A stretch of DNA of 31,705 nucleotides, taken from the NCBI GenBank assembly GCA_004554085.1, contig SFNY01000058.1, positions 1 to 31,705 on the forward strand, in the 5' to 3' direction. Numbering within the stretch: position 1 is the stretch's first letter; each line of letters begins with the position of its first letter. Positions 22,556-30,956 of this stretch are shown in pieces. Source of the stretch: Clostridiales bacterium. Its GTDB lineage: Bacteria; Bacillota; Clostridia; Christensenellales; Aristaeellaceae. The notes below the pieces were generated by a model. The model did no database searches. It was not told where the DNA came from and saw only the letters and a program-made list of their open reading frames with translations. The position numbers and the translations under genes were made by a program.

Positions 22556-23176
22556 TCACTCCAGTGAAGAGAGGATGTTCTGGAACACGTCCTCAGGGCG
22601 GGCGTTTCCATTGATCCGCTTCAGCCTACCAAGACCAGCGTAATATCCGATCAGCGGCGCAGTCTGCTCATGGTAGACATTGAGCCGATTGGAAATCGTA
22701 GCGGGCTTGTCATCATCTCGCTGATAGAGCTCTCCGCCACAAACCGGGCAGAGCTTCTCATCGGCGAGCTTGGAGATATGGAACGTGCCGCTGCAGGTTG
22801 CGCAGACGCGACGACCGGTCAGGCGATCCAGCAGCATTTCATCGGGCACTTCGATATCCACCACGGCGTCCGGCGCTGCAAACTGCTCCAGCGCCTCGGC
22901 CTGCTCCACAGTGCGCGGGAAGCCATCGAGGAGATAGCCGTTCTCGCAGTCCGGCATGGCAAGGCGCTCCTTGACCATGGCGATGACCACGCTGTCCGGC
23001 ACCAGCTGCCCGGCGTCCATGTACCTCTTGGCCTCCAGGCCCGTGGGGGTCTGGTTCTTGATGGCGGAGCGGAACATATCGCCCGTGGAGATATGCGGGA
23101 CCCGCAGGTGCGAGCTTACGCCCGTCGCCTGCGTGCCCTTGCCTGCTCCGGGAGGGCCTAAGAAAATCAGTTTCAT
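22556..23176 (-). CDS. adk: Adenylate kinase (zinc LID form)
   Basis: A 206-residue kinase that converts AMP and ATP to two ADP. The P-loop GPPGAGKGTQ is at residues 7-16. STGDMFR and GFPRT bind AMP. The LID domain carries the four-cysteine zinc site CATC ... CPVC found in Gram-positive adenylate kinases. It lies 18 bases after secY, with GGAGG in front. The last LID arginines are replaced by YQRDDDKPATISNRL, as in the family. Confidence 0.97.
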   Translation of the reverse strand: MKLIFLGPPGAGKGTQATGVSSHLRVPHISTGDMFRSAIKNQTPTGLEAKRYMDAGQLVPDSVVIAMVKERLAMPDCENGYLLDGFPRTVEQAEALEQFAAPDAVVDIEVPDEMLLDRLTGRRVCATCSGTFHISKLADEKLCPVCGGELYQRDDDKPATISNRLNVYHEQTAPLIGYYAGLGRLKRINGNARPEDVFQNILSSLE

Positions 23177-23194
23177 AGTCCTACCTCCGGCAGA

Positions 23195-24451
23195 TTAAAG
23201 GAAACCCTTGTAGTGACGCATCATCATTTCGCTCTCGAGCTGGCGCATGGTCTCCATCGCAACGGAAACCGCGATCATCAGAGAGGAGGCTGCAAAGGTC
23301 AGCTGCACGCCGAAGATTGCATAGATGATGGTGGGGATGACCGCCAGGATTGCAAGATAGATCGCGCCGAAGCAGGTGATGCGTCCGGAGATCTTCTTGA
23401 TGAAATCGCTGGTGGGCTTGCCCTGGCGGATGCCAGGAATCATGCCGCCGTTGTTCTGGATATTCTTCGAAATTTCAACAGGGTTGAAGCTGATGGAAGA
23501 ATAGAAGAACGTGAAGCCGAAGATCATCAGTGCGAAGATGATCTGGTAGGGCCAGGACATCATCTGCACGTGGGCGGACCACCAGAGGTTCGCCTTGGAG
23601 TTCGGGAAGAACGCCAGGATGGTCGCCGGGAACTGCATGATCGCGTTTGCAAAGATCAGCGGCAGAACGCCGGAGGAGTTCAGCTTCAGCGGGATGTGCG
23701 TGGACTGACCGCCGTACATCTTGCGGCCAACCATGCGCTTGGCATACTGGATCGGGATGCGACGCTCGCCGAGGTCCACGATCACGATGCCGACAACCAG
23801 GATGATGAATACCAGCACGGAGGCGATCATGCCGCCGATGTTGCTCTCCACTGCGGAGCTGAACAGGCCGTACACACCGGTCTCCACACCGCGGGCGATG
23901 TTGGAGATGATGCCGGCGAAGATCAGCAGGGAGATGCCGTTGCCGATGCCGTTCTCGGTGATGCGCTCACCGATCCACATGGCGATCGCAGTACCTGCGG
24001 ACAGGCAGAATGCGATGGTGATCAGGCCGAGGAACGCGTTGGTGGCGTTTGCCTTCAGGCCGATGGTCAGAGCGATTGCCTGCAGGAAAGCCAGGCCGAG
24101 GGTCACATAGCGGGTGATCTGCGCGATCTTCTTGCGGCCCTCTTCGCCCTCCTTCTGCATCTCTTCCAGCTTCGGGATCGCCACGCACAGCAGCTGCATG
24201 ATAATGCTCGCATTGATGTACGGGGTGATGCCCATCGCCATGACGGTGTACTGGGAGAGATTGGAACCGGTCATCGAATTGATGAAGCCGAGCAGGGAAA
24301 CCTTTTCGAGTGCGGTTGCGATATAGGATGCATCGACGCCGGGAACCGGCACGAAGCACAGCAGACGATAGATCAGCAGCATTCCGATGGTGTACAGAAT
24401 CTTTTTGCGGATCTCAACGACCTTCCATGCGTTCTTCAAGGTTTCGCGCAT
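23195..24451 (-). CDS. secY: Preprotein translocase subunit SecY
   Basis: A 418-residue ten-helix channel subunit of the Sec translocon. The plug/TM2 region GITPYINASIIMQLL is intact, as are GIGNGISLLIFAGI and the C-terminal PTSDFIKKISGRIT to METMRQLESEMMM stretch. Its ATG is one base after the rplO stop, with the binding site inside rplO. Confidence 0.97.
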   Translation of the reverse strand: MRETLKNAWKVVEIRKKILYTIGMLLIYRLLCFVPVPGVDASYIATALEKVSLLGFINSMTGSNLSQYTVMAMGITPYINASIIMQLLCVAIPKLEEMQKEGEEGRKKIAQITRYVTLGLAFLQAIALTIGLKANATNAFLGLITIAFCLSAGTAIAMWIGERITENGIGNGISLLIFAGIISNIARGVETGVYGLFSSAVESNIGGMIASVLVFIILVVGIVIVDLGERRIPIQYAKRMVGRKMYGGQSTHIPLKLNSSGVLPLIFANAIMQFPATILAFFPNSKANLWWSAHVQMMSWPYQIIFALMIFGFTFFYSSISFNPVEISKNIQNNGGMIPGIRQGKPTSDFIKKISGRITCFGAIYLAILAVIPTIIYAIFGVQLTFAASSLMIAVSVAMETMRQLESEMMMRHYKGFL

Positions 24452-24452
24452 G

Positions 24453-24893
24453 TCAGATCACCTCTGCTTTCCCGCCTGCCGCCTCGATCTTCTCCTTCGC
24501 GGATGCAGTGAACTTGTTCGCCTGCACCGTGAGCTTCTTGGTCAGTTCGCCGTTGCCCATGATCTTCACGCCATCCTCAATCTTCTTGATGATGCCCATT
24601 TCGATCAGCTCAACGGGGGAAACAACCTGGCCGTCCTCGAAAACTTCGAGGCGATCCACGTTGATGGCCACGTATTCCGTGCGCCACTTGTTGGTGAAGC
24701 CGCGCTTCGGAAGACGCATGGTCAGGGGCATCTGGCCGCCCTCGAATCCGGGACGCTTGCCGCCGCCGGAGCGGGCCTTTGCACCCTTGTGACCCTTACC
24801 AGAGGTCTTGCCCAGGCCGGAACCAGTGCCGCGACCGAGACGCTTCGGAGCGGTGGTCGCTCCCACAGCGGGTTTCAAATCATGCAGTTTCAT
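24453..24893 (-). CDS. rplO: 50S ribosomal protein L15
   Basis: A 146-residue L15. The glycine/lysine-rich N-terminal extension (RLGRGTGSGLGKTSGKGHKG) that threads into 23S rRNA and the RLPKRGFTNKW motif are typical. It has an AAGGAGG site and follows rpmD by 14 bases. Confidence 0.97.
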   Translation of the reverse strand: MKLHDLKPAVGATTAPKRLGRGTGSGLGKTSGKGHKGAKARSGGGKRPGFEGGQMPLTMRLPKRGFTNKWRTEYVAINVDRLEVFEDGQVVSPVELIEMGIIKKIEDGVKIMGNGELTKKLTVQANKFTASAKEKIEAAGGKAEVI

Positions 24894-24907
24894 GTTTCTC
24901 GGCCTCC

Positions 24908-25090
24908 TTAGTCCTGAATCTCTTCGACCTTGACCATGTGCTTGACCTTGAAGATCATGCCGCGAACCGCTGCATTGTCTTCCTTCACGACGCTGTGGCC
25001 GATCTTGTGAAGACCCAGCGCCTCGATGGTAGCGATCTGGTCCTTCAGGCAGGCGATGGTGGATTTGGTCTGCGTAATTTTAAGCTTCAT
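24908..25090 (-). CDS. rpmD: 50S ribosomal protein L30
   Basis: A 60-residue L30 starting MKLKITQTKSTIACLKDQIA, with the typical LGLHKIGHSVV segment and end KHMVKVEEI. GGGAGG lies upstream; rpsE ends 14 bases before. Confidence 0.96.
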   Translation of the reverse strand: MKLKITQTKSTIACLKDQIATIEALGLHKIGHSVVKEDNAAVRGMIFKVKHMVKVEEIQD

Positions 25091-25104
25091 GTGCGTATCC
25101 TCCC

Positions 25105-25602
25105 TTAACCGAGCAGCTCTTCGACGGTCTTGCCGCGCAGCTTAGCAACCTGTTCGGCGGAACGCATCTGGCTGAGTCCTTCAAGGGTCGCCCGAACAAC
25201 GTTGATCTTGTTGTTGGAGCCGATGGACTTGGTGACGATGTTCTTGATGCCGCAGGCCTCGAGAACGTCACGCACCGGGCCGCCGGCGATGACGCCGGTA
25301 CCTTCCGGAGCGGGCATCATCTTGACGCGGGCGGTGCCGAACACACCGACGACCTCGTGGGGGATGGTGGTGCCGTTGAGCGGGACGTTGATCATCTGCT
25401 TCTTGGCATCCTCGGTTCCCTTGCGGATTGCTTCGGGAATTTCAACTGCCTTGCCCATGCCACAGCCGACGCGACCCTTCTCGTCGCCGACGACCATCAG
25501 CGCGGAGAATCGCATGTTGCGGCCGCCCTTGACGGTCTTGGATACGCGATTCACTGCAACCAGTTTCTCTTTGAATTCGCTAACTTGCTCATTGCGCTGC
25601 AT
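25105..25602 (-). CDS. rpsE: 30S ribosomal protein S5
   Basis: A 165-residue S5, involved in decoding accuracy. KLVAVNRVSKTVKGGRNMRF, VGVFGTARVKMMPAPEGTGV and the end VAKLRGKTVEELLG are canonical. Two in-frame ATGs exist: at 25611, only two bases after GGAGG, and at 25602, 11 bases after it. The second is preferred on spacing and on fit to family length. Confidence 0.95.
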   Translation of the reverse strand: MQRNEQVSEFKEKLVAVNRVSKTVKGGRNMRFSALMVVGDEKGRVGCGMGKAVEIPEAIRKGTEDAKKQMINVPLNGTTIPHEVVGVFGTARVKMMPAPEGTGVIAGGPVRDVLEACGIKNIVTKSIGSNNKINVVRATLEGLSQMRSAEQVAKLRGKTVEELLG

Positions 25603-25622
25603 TGCGTTCATATCCTCCTTTA

Positions 25623-25991
25623 TTAGAAGTCCAGACCGCCTTCGCGAGCGCCAGCTGCCAGCTCGGCTACGCGACCGGTGTAGATGTAGCCACCGCGATC
25701 AAAGACGACAGACTTGATGCCTGCTGCGATGGCGCGTTCTGCCACGACCTTGCCCACGATCTTCGCGGCGCCCTTCTTGTCGGCCTCTGCAACCTGAGAA
25801 GCGATCTCCTTCTCGACGGTAGAAGCGGCTGCCAGGGTGTTGCCCGCCAGATCATCGATGATCTGAGCATAGATGTGCTTGTTGCTGCGATATACGCACA
25901 GGCGCGGACGAGCGGGCGTCCCGCTGATTTTTCTGCGTACACGCTCATGACGGATCTTACGAATTTCGTTGCGATCACGCTTACTAAACAT
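25623..25991 (-). CDS. rplR: 50S ribosomal protein L18
   Basis: A 122-residue 5S rRNA-binding protein. The basic N-terminus and RPRLCVYRSNKHIYAQIIDD, plus the VVFDRGGYIYTGRVAELA motif, identify it. GAGGGAGG precedes the ATG; rpsE follows. Confidence 0.97.
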   Translation of the reverse strand: MFSKRDRNEIRKIRHERVRRKISGTPARPRLCVYRSNKHIYAQIIDDLAGNTLAAASTVEKEIASQVAEADKKGAAKIVGKVVAERAIAAGIKSVVFDRGGYIYTGRVAELAAGAREGGLDF

Positions 25992-26009
25992 TTGCGGTTA
26001 CCTCCCTCT

Positions 26010-26561
26010 TTATTTCTTACCGGCCTTGCCTTCCTTGCGGCGGACGTATTCGTTCTCATAGCGGATGCCCTTGCCATGATAGGGTTCGGGCTCGCGGATG
26101 GCGCGAATATCAGCAGCGATTGCGCCTACGGCCTGCTTGTCGATGCCCTTGACCACGATCTTGGTGCCGGACTTGTCCGGGCAGTCAAACTCGATGCCTG
26201 CGGGAGCGTCAACGATAACCGGATGGGAGTAGCCGATGGCGATGGTAAGCTGGTTCTTGTTCCACTCGGAAACCTTGTAGCCGACGCCTTCCATCGTGAG
26301 CACCTTCTCAAAGCCCTTGGTAACGCCAACGACCATGTTGTTGATCAGGGAGCGATACAAACCATGCAGCGAACGGTGCGGCTTGCTGTCGGACGGACGG
26401 GAAACGATCACTTCGTTGCCAACCAGCTCGACTTTGATATCCTTATTTACCTTCTGATTCAGTTCACCCTTGGGGCCCTTGACGGTGACGACGTTGTCCG
26501 CGTCCACGGTCACGGTGACGCCTGCGGGTACCGGAATCGGAAGTCTACCGATACGAGACAT
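26010..26561 (-). CDS. rplF: 50S ribosomal protein L6
   Basis: A 183-residue L6 with the two repeated domains of the family. MSRIGRLPIPVPAGV, MVVGVTKGFEKVLTMEGVGY and the end REPEPYHGKGIRYENEYVRR are canonical. It is complete and in frame. Confidence 0.97.
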   Translation of the reverse strand: MSRIGRLPIPVPAGVTVTVDADNVVTVKGPKGELNQKVNKDIKVELVGNEVIVSRPSDSKPHRSLHGLYRSLINNMVVGVTKGFEKVLTMEGVGYKVSEWNKNQLTIAIGYSHPVIVDAPAGIEFDCPDKSGTKIVVKGIDKQAVGAIAADIRAIREPEPYHGKGIRYENEYVRRKEGKAGKK

Positions 26562-26582
26562 TCTATTGCACCTCCAACTCTC

Positions 26583-26981
26583 TTACCAAATGTAGGCCAG
26601 AACTTCGCCGCCAATGCCGGCATTGCGGGCTTCCTTGTCGGTCATCACGCCCTTGGACGTGGACAGGATCGCAATGCCCAAGCCGCCGAGAACCTTCGGG
26701 ATCTCGTCGTTCTTGGCGTAGACGCGCAGACCAGGCTTGGAAATGCGCTTGAGTCCCTTGATAACGGATTCCTTGCCCTGAGCGTACTTCAGGGTGATTT
26801 TGATCTGGCCCTGCAGGCCATCGTCGATCATATCCACGGCCTTGATGAAGCCTTCGTCGAGCAGGATCTTGGCGATCGCCTTCTTCATGTTGGAAGCAGG
26901 GAGCGTCACACTGTCGTGTCTGGCAATCAGTCCGTTACGGATTCTGGTCAGCATATCCGCGATGGGATCGTTAATAACCAT
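26583..26981 (-). CDS. rpsH: 30S ribosomal protein S8
   Basis: A 132-residue S8, a primary 16S rRNA binder and in some bacteria a repressor of its own operon. NDPIADMLTRIRNG at the start and STSKGVMTDKEARNAGIGGE at the end are canonical. AAAGGAGG lies upstream. Confidence 0.97.
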   Translation of the reverse strand: MVINDPIADMLTRIRNGLIARHDSVTLPASNMKKAIAKILLDEGFIKAVDMIDDGLQGQIKITLKYAQGKESVIKGLKRISKPGLRVYAKNDEIPKVLGGLGIAILSTSKGVMTDKEARNAGIGGEVLAYIW

Positions 26982-27007
26982 TTTTAAACCTCCTTTGAAT
27001 TGCCAGT

Positions 27008-27193
27008 TTACCAGCTCGCCTTACGCACGCCCGGGATCTGGCCGGCATAGGCCAGTTCACGGAAGCAGATACGGCATACGCCATACTTGCGGAGCACGGA
27101 ATGGGGGCGTCCGCAGATACGGCAGCGGGTGTAGGCGCGGGTGGAGTACTTCGCAGGGCGAGCCTGCTTAACCTTCATGCTAGTCTTAGCCAC
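27008..27193 (-). CDS. rpsN: 30S ribosomal protein S14, type Z (zinc)
   Basis: A 61-residue short zinc-binding S14, with CRICGRPHS and CRICFRELA supplying four cysteines. The start is GTG at 27193 with AAGGAGG upstream, giving the standard 61-residue length. The zinc form is typical of Gram-positive bacteria. Confidence 0.97.
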   Translation of the reverse strand: MAKTSMKVKQARPAKYSTRAYTRCRICGRPHSVLRKYGVCRICFRELAYAGQIPGVRKASW

Positions 27194-27212
27194 GCTGATT
27201 TTCCTCCTTCAA

Positions 27213-27752
27213 TCAGGCCTGGAACGGCATGCCCAGCAGGCGAAGCAGTTCCTTGGCTTCCTCGTCGGTCTTCGCGGTGGTGACGAAGCACATCTCCATG
27301 CCGCGGATCTTTTCAACCTTGTCGTACTCGATCTCCGGGAAGATCAGCTGCTCACGAACGCCCAGCGCGTAGTTGCCGCGGCCGTCGAAGGCTTTGGCGG
27401 ACACGCCGCGGAAGTCGCGCACGCGGGGGAGCACGATGCTGACGAGCTTGTCGGCGAACTCATACATGCGGTCGCCGCGGAGGGTCACCTTCGCACCGAC
27501 GTTCATGCCGGCGCGCAGCTTGAAGTTCGCGATGGACTTCTTGGACTTGGTCACCAGGGGCTTCTGGCCCGCGATGGTCGCCAGTTCCGTAACCGCCAGC
27601 TCCAGCGCCTTGGCGTTGTCCTTGCAATCGCCCAGGCCCATGTTGATAACGATCTTCTCCAGACGCGGAATCTCCATCACGTTCTTGTACTGGAACTTCT
27701 GCTGAAGTGCCGGCACAACCTCCGCGCGGTACTTTTCCTGTAATCTAGTCAC
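27213..27752 (-). CDS. rplE: 50S ribosomal protein L5
   Basis: A 179-residue 5S rRNA-binding protein. MEIPRLEKIVINMGLGD, GQKPLVTKSKKSIANFKLR and VRDFRGVSAKAFDGRGNYAL are canonical. The start is GTG at 27752 with AAGGAGG nine bases away; a nearby ATG leads to a stop after four codons. Confidence 0.97.
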   Translation of the reverse strand: MTRLQEKYRAEVVPALQQKFQYKNVMEIPRLEKIVINMGLGDCKDNAKALELAVTELATIAGQKPLVTKSKKSIANFKLRAGMNVGAKVTLRGDRMYEFADKLVSIVLPRVRDFRGVSAKAFDGRGNYALGVREQLIFPEIEYDKVEKIRGMEMCFVTTAKTDEEAKELLRLLGMPFQA

Positions 27753-27769
27753 TGCGCATATCCTCCTTC

Positions 27770-28099
27770 TCAGTTGTCAAACGCAGCGCCGCACTTCTTG
27801 CAAATGCGAACCTTGCGTGCCTTCTCGCCTTCGGTGAACTTGTGCGCGATGCGAGTGGGCTTCTTGCACTTCGGGCATACGAGCATGACTTTGCAGGCGG
27901 GGATGGCGGCTTCCTGTTCGATGATGCCGCCCTGCATACCCTGTCCACGGGGCTTCTGGTGCTTCTTCACCATCGCGACGCCTTCAACGACGATCTTGCC
28001 CTTGGAGGGATAGGCCTTCTGAACCTTGCCGGTCTTGCCTTTATCTTCGCCGGACATCACCATGACGGTATCGCCGGTCTTAACAAACAGATTGTTCAT
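27770..28099 (-). CDS. rplX: 50S ribosomal protein L24
   Basis: A 109-residue KOW-domain assembly initiator protein. VKTGDTVMVMSGEDKGKTGK is the KOW motif. CPKCKK ... CKKCG gives a four-cysteine pair in the C-terminal part, which suggests a zinc-binding form. It is complete. Confidence 0.96.
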   Translation of the reverse strand: MNNLFVKTGDTVMVMSGEDKGKTGKVQKAYPSKGKIVVEGVAMVKKHQKPRGQGMQGGIIEQEAAIPACKVMLVCPKCKKPTRIAHKFTEGEKARKVRICKKCGAAFDN

Positions 28100-28115
28100 A
28101 TTTGTCGTTCCTCCA

Positions 28116-28484
28116 TTACAGCACTTCGGGAGCCAGGGAGACGATCTTCATATAATCCTTCTCGCGAAGCTCGCGTGCCACAGGCCCAAAGATGCGGGTG
28201 CCCTTGGGCTGCTTCTGGTCGTTGATGATAACCGCTGCGTTGTCGTCGAAGCGGATGTAGGTGCCGTCGGGACGGCGATACTGCTTCTTGGTGCGTACGA
28301 TGACGGCCTTGACGACTTCGCCCTTCTTCACTGCGCCACCGGGGGTCGCAGACTTCACAGAAGCGACGATCACATCGCCAACGCCAGCCGTGCGGCGGAA
28401 AGAGCCGCCCAGCACGCGGAAGCACATGATTTCCTTTGCGCCGGAGTTATCGGCCACCTTCAAACGAGTTTGAGGCTGAATCAT
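28116..28484 (-). CDS. rplN: 50S ribosomal protein L14
   Basis: A 122-residue L14, highly conserved: MIQPQTRLKVADNSGAKEIM, the DGTYIRFDDNAAVIIN segment and GTRIFGPVARELREKDYMKI. AAGGAGG upstream. It is complete and in frame. Confidence 0.98.
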   Translation of the reverse strand: MIQPQTRLKVADNSGAKEIMCFRVLGGSFRRTAGVGDVIVASVKSATPGGAVKKGEVVKAVIVRTKKQYRRPDGTYIRFDDNAAVIINDQKQPKGTRIFGPVARELREKDYMKIVSLAPEVL

Positions 28485-28514
28485 TTTTTCTTCCTCCTTG
28501 TCTGGTTAATCGGC

Positions 28515-28775
28515 TTACTTCGCCTTTTCAATGATCTCAACAAGACGCCAGCGCTTGTCCTTGGACAGCGGGCGGGTCTCCATGATGCGAACGGTGTCGC
28601 CGATGCCGCACTCGTTCTTCTCGTCATGGGCCTTGATCTTGATGGTACGGTTCATGATTTTGCCGTACAGCGGGTGCTTCACGCGGGTACGAATCTCAAC
28701 CACGATGGTCTTGTCCATCTTGTCGGAAACAACCACGCCGGTACGAGTTTTGCGCAATGCTCTTACTTCAGCCAT
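28515..28775 (-). CDS. rpsQ: 30S ribosomal protein S17
   Basis: An 86-residue OB-fold 16S rRNA binder. RKTRTGVVVSDKMDKTIVVE and MNRTIKIKAHDEKNECGIGD are canonical. It follows rpmC by 14 bases. Confidence 0.97.
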   Translation of the reverse strand: MAEVRALRKTRTGVVVSDKMDKTIVVEIRTRVKHPLYGKIMNRTIKIKAHDEKNECGIGDTVRIMETRPLSKDKRWRLVEIIEKAK

Positions 28776-28789
28776 TTTGTGTTGCCTCC

Positions 28790-29002
28790 TTATGCCTTGC
28801 CGGCCATTTCACGCTGACGCATGATGGTCTTGACTCGTGCGATATCCTTCTTGCACTCGCGGATCGCCGCGGTGTTCTCGAGCTGACCAGTCGCCAGCTG
28901 GAAGCGCAGGTTCAGAAGCTCGCTCTTCTTGGCCTTCAGGTCGGTTTCGAGCTCGGCCAGGGTCTTCTGCTTCAGGTTGTTCAGTTCGTCCTTAGTCTTC
29001 AC
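28790..29002 (-). CDS. rpmC: 50S ribosomal protein L29
   Basis: A 70-residue helical protein at the exit tunnel. LNNLKQKTLAELETDLKAKK and LLNLRFQLATGQLENTAAIR are typical. It starts with GTG at 29002, overlapping the rplP stop (GTGA), so the two are translationally coupled. Confidence 0.96.
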   Translation of the reverse strand: MKTKDELNNLKQKTLAELETDLKAKKSELLNLRFQLATGQLENTAAIRECKKDIARVKTIMRQREMAGKA

Positions 29003-29433
29003 TGCTCGTCACCACCAATCTTTTCAACTTCACGCTTGATCACCTTGGACTTGATGGGCAGCTTGTGGGAAGCCAGACGCAGTGCTTCGCGGGCAACCTC
29101 TTCGGAAACGCCCTTGATCTCAAACAGCACGCGGCCGGGCTTGATCACTGCGACCCAGTACTCCGGAGCGCCCTTACCGGAACCCATTCGGGTCTCAGCC
29201 GGCTTTGCAGTCACAGGCTTGTCCGGGAAAATCTTGATCCACACCTGGCCGCCGCGCTTGGTGTAGCGGGTCATGGCCTGACGGGCGGCTTCAATCTGAT
29301 TGGAGGTGATCCAGCCGGGCTGGGTGGCAACCAGGCCGAAATCGCCGTAAGCGAGGAAATTGCCGCGCTGGGCCTTGCCCTTCATGCGGCCGCGCATCTG
29401 CTTGCGATGCTTAACTCTCTTGGGCATCAGCAT
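28999..29433 (-). CDS. rplP: 50S ribosomal protein L16
   Basis: A 144-residue L16, near the A-site tRNA. MLMPKRVKHRKQMRGRMKG, the GDFGLVATQPGWITSNQIEA segment and PAETRMGSGKGAPEYWVAVI are canonical. GGAGG lies inside the end of rpsC, three bases of spacer separate the two genes. Confidence 0.98.
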   Translation of the reverse strand: MLMPKRVKHRKQMRGRMKGKAQRGNFLAYGDFGLVATQPGWITSNQIEAARQAMTRYTKRGGQVWIKIFPDKPVTAKPAETRMGSGKGAPEYWVAVIKPGRVLFEIKGVSEEVAREALRLASHKLPIKSKVIKREVEKIGGDEQ

Positions 29434-29436
29434 GAC

Positions 29437-30240
29437 TTATTTTCCTCCTTCCTTAGCTTCGGTTCTGTCGTTGTTGCGGGGCGCGCGCTCGCCACGCTCG
29501 CCGCGATTGTTGTTGCGGTCGAAGCGGCGACGGCCTTCACGGCGATTGCCGGTGCCGTTGAGCGTGGATTCGCTCATCGCGTTGACCAGCTTGGAGCCCT
29601 TGTTGTCCTTGGTCGGGAGAACCTGGCCCTTGTAGATCCACACCTTGACGCCGATGCGGCCGTAGGTCGTCTTGGCCTCAGCGAAGCCATAGTCGATGTG
29701 GGCGCGCAGGGTCTGAAGCGGGATGGAACCCTCGTGGTAGCCCTCGGAGCGCGCGATATCGGCGCCGCCCAGACGGCCGGACACGGTGGTCTTGATTCCC
29801 TTGGCGCCGCTCTTCATGGCGCGGCCGATCGTCTGCTTCATGGCACGACGGAAGGAGACGCGCTTTTCGAGCTGCTGGGCGATATTTTCGGCGACCAGCT
29901 GAGCGTCGATGTCGGGATTCTTGATCTCGATGATGTCGAGCTGAACCTGCTTACCGGTGAACTCCTCAACTTCCTTCTTGAGGGCTTCCACGCCAGCGCC
30001 GCCCTTGCCGATGACGATGCCCGGCTTTGCGGTGTAGACGATCACGTGAAGCTTTTCTCCGGCGCGCTGAAGATCGATGTGGGAGATACCCGCCTGATTC
30101 AGCTTTTCCTTGAGCATCTTGCGGAGGTTGTAGTCCTCGATAAGATTGTTGGAGAAATCCTTCTTCCCTGCGTACCACTTGGTGCTCCAGTCAATGATAA
30201 CACCAACGCGTGCGCCATGGGGATTAACTTTCTGTCCCAT
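29437..30240 (-). CDS. rpsC: 30S ribosomal protein S3 with extended basic tail
   Basis: A 267-residue S3, which forms the mRNA entry channel. MGQKVNPHGARVGVIIDWST, the KH motif KPGIVIGKGGAGVEALKKEV and GRLGGADIARSEGYHEGSIP are canonical. The core ends near residue 218; about 50 further residues form a low-complexity Arg/Asn/Glu tail (RREGRRRFDRNNNRGERGER). Such tails occur in several Firmicutes and are probably disordered. Confidence 0.97.
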   Translation of the reverse strand: MGQKVNPHGARVGVIIDWSTKWYAGKKDFSNNLIEDYNLRKMLKEKLNQAGISHIDLQRAGEKLHVIVYTAKPGIVIGKGGAGVEALKKEVEEFTGKQVQLDIIEIKNPDIDAQLVAENIAQQLEKRVSFRRAMKQTIGRAMKSGAKGIKTTVSGRLGGADIARSEGYHEGSIPLQTLRAHIDYGFAEAKTTYGRIGVKVWIYKGQVLPTKDNKGSKLVNAMSESTLNGTGNRREGRRRFDRNNNRGERGERAPRNNDRTEAKEGGK

Positions 30241-30253
30241 TTTTAATCCTCCC

Positions 30254-30637
30254 TCACTTCTGGTCGAGCACGATCGTAATGTGGCTGGTGTGCTTCTTGA
30301 TCATGTCTGCACGACCGTGGGAACGCGCCCAGTATCTCTTGAGCGTCGGGCCCTGATTTGCGTAAACTTCCGCAACATACAGGGTGGAGCGATCCATCTC
30401 CAGATTGTTCTCTGCATTCGCAATCGCGGAATTCAGGAGCTTTTCAACAACCGGAGCTGCCGCCTTGGGCGTGAACTTCAAAATCGCAAGAGCCTGGTCC
30501 ACCTGCTTGCCGCGGATCAGGTCGACGACGATCTTCACCTTGCGGGGAGCAACGCGAACGTACTTGACAGTTGCATGCGGGCGCTTGTCAGCATTTGCCT
30601 TGCGCGCAGCTGCCTTCTCTTTTACACGAGTTGCCAT
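30254..30637 (-). CDS. rplV: 50S ribosomal protein L22
   Basis: A 127-residue L22, lining the exit tunnel. ATVKYVRVAPRKVKIVVDLI, the LLNSAIANAENN helix and HTSHITIVLDQK are typical. The beta-hairpin region reads YANQGPTLKRYWARSHGRAD. GGAGAG precedes the start. Confidence 0.97.
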   Translation of the reverse strand: MATRVKEKAAARKANADKRPHATVKYVRVAPRKVKIVVDLIRGKQVDQALAILKFTPKAAAPVVEKLLNSAIANAENNLEMDRSTLYVAEVYANQGPTLKRYWARSHGRADMIKKHTSHITIVLDQK

Positions 30638-30655
30638 ATCTTTTCTCTCCTTCCG

Positions 30656-30934
30656 TTACTTGCGGGATGACGCTTTTTCACCGGCGTGTCCCCTGAAAGT
30701 ACGGGTGGGGGCGAATTCGCCGAACTTGTGTCCGACCATATCCTCGGTCACGTAGACCGGAACATGCCTGCGGCCGTCATGGACGGCAACCGTATGTCCG
30801 ATGAACTGCGGGAAAATGGTGGAAGAGCGGGACCAGGTCTTGAGTACCTTCTTCTCGCCGGCCGCATTCAGTTCCTCAACGCGCTTCAGCAGCACAGGCT
30901 GAATGAACGGGCCCTTCTTAACAGATCTGCTCAT
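30656..30934 (-). CDS. rpsS: 30S ribosomal protein S19
   Basis: A 92-residue S19, which works with S13 in the head. MSRSVKKGPFIQPVLLKRVE and GHTVAVHDGRRHVPVYVTED are canonical. AAAGGAGG lies upstream; rplB ends 22 bases before. Confidence 0.98.
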   Translation of the reverse strand: MSRSVKKGPFIQPVLLKRVEELNAAGEKKVLKTWSRSSTIFPQFIGHTVAVHDGRRHVPVYVTEDMVGHKFGEFAPTRTFRGHAGEKASSRK

Positions 30935-30956
30935 TAAGGTTTGCCTCCTTTCAGGC

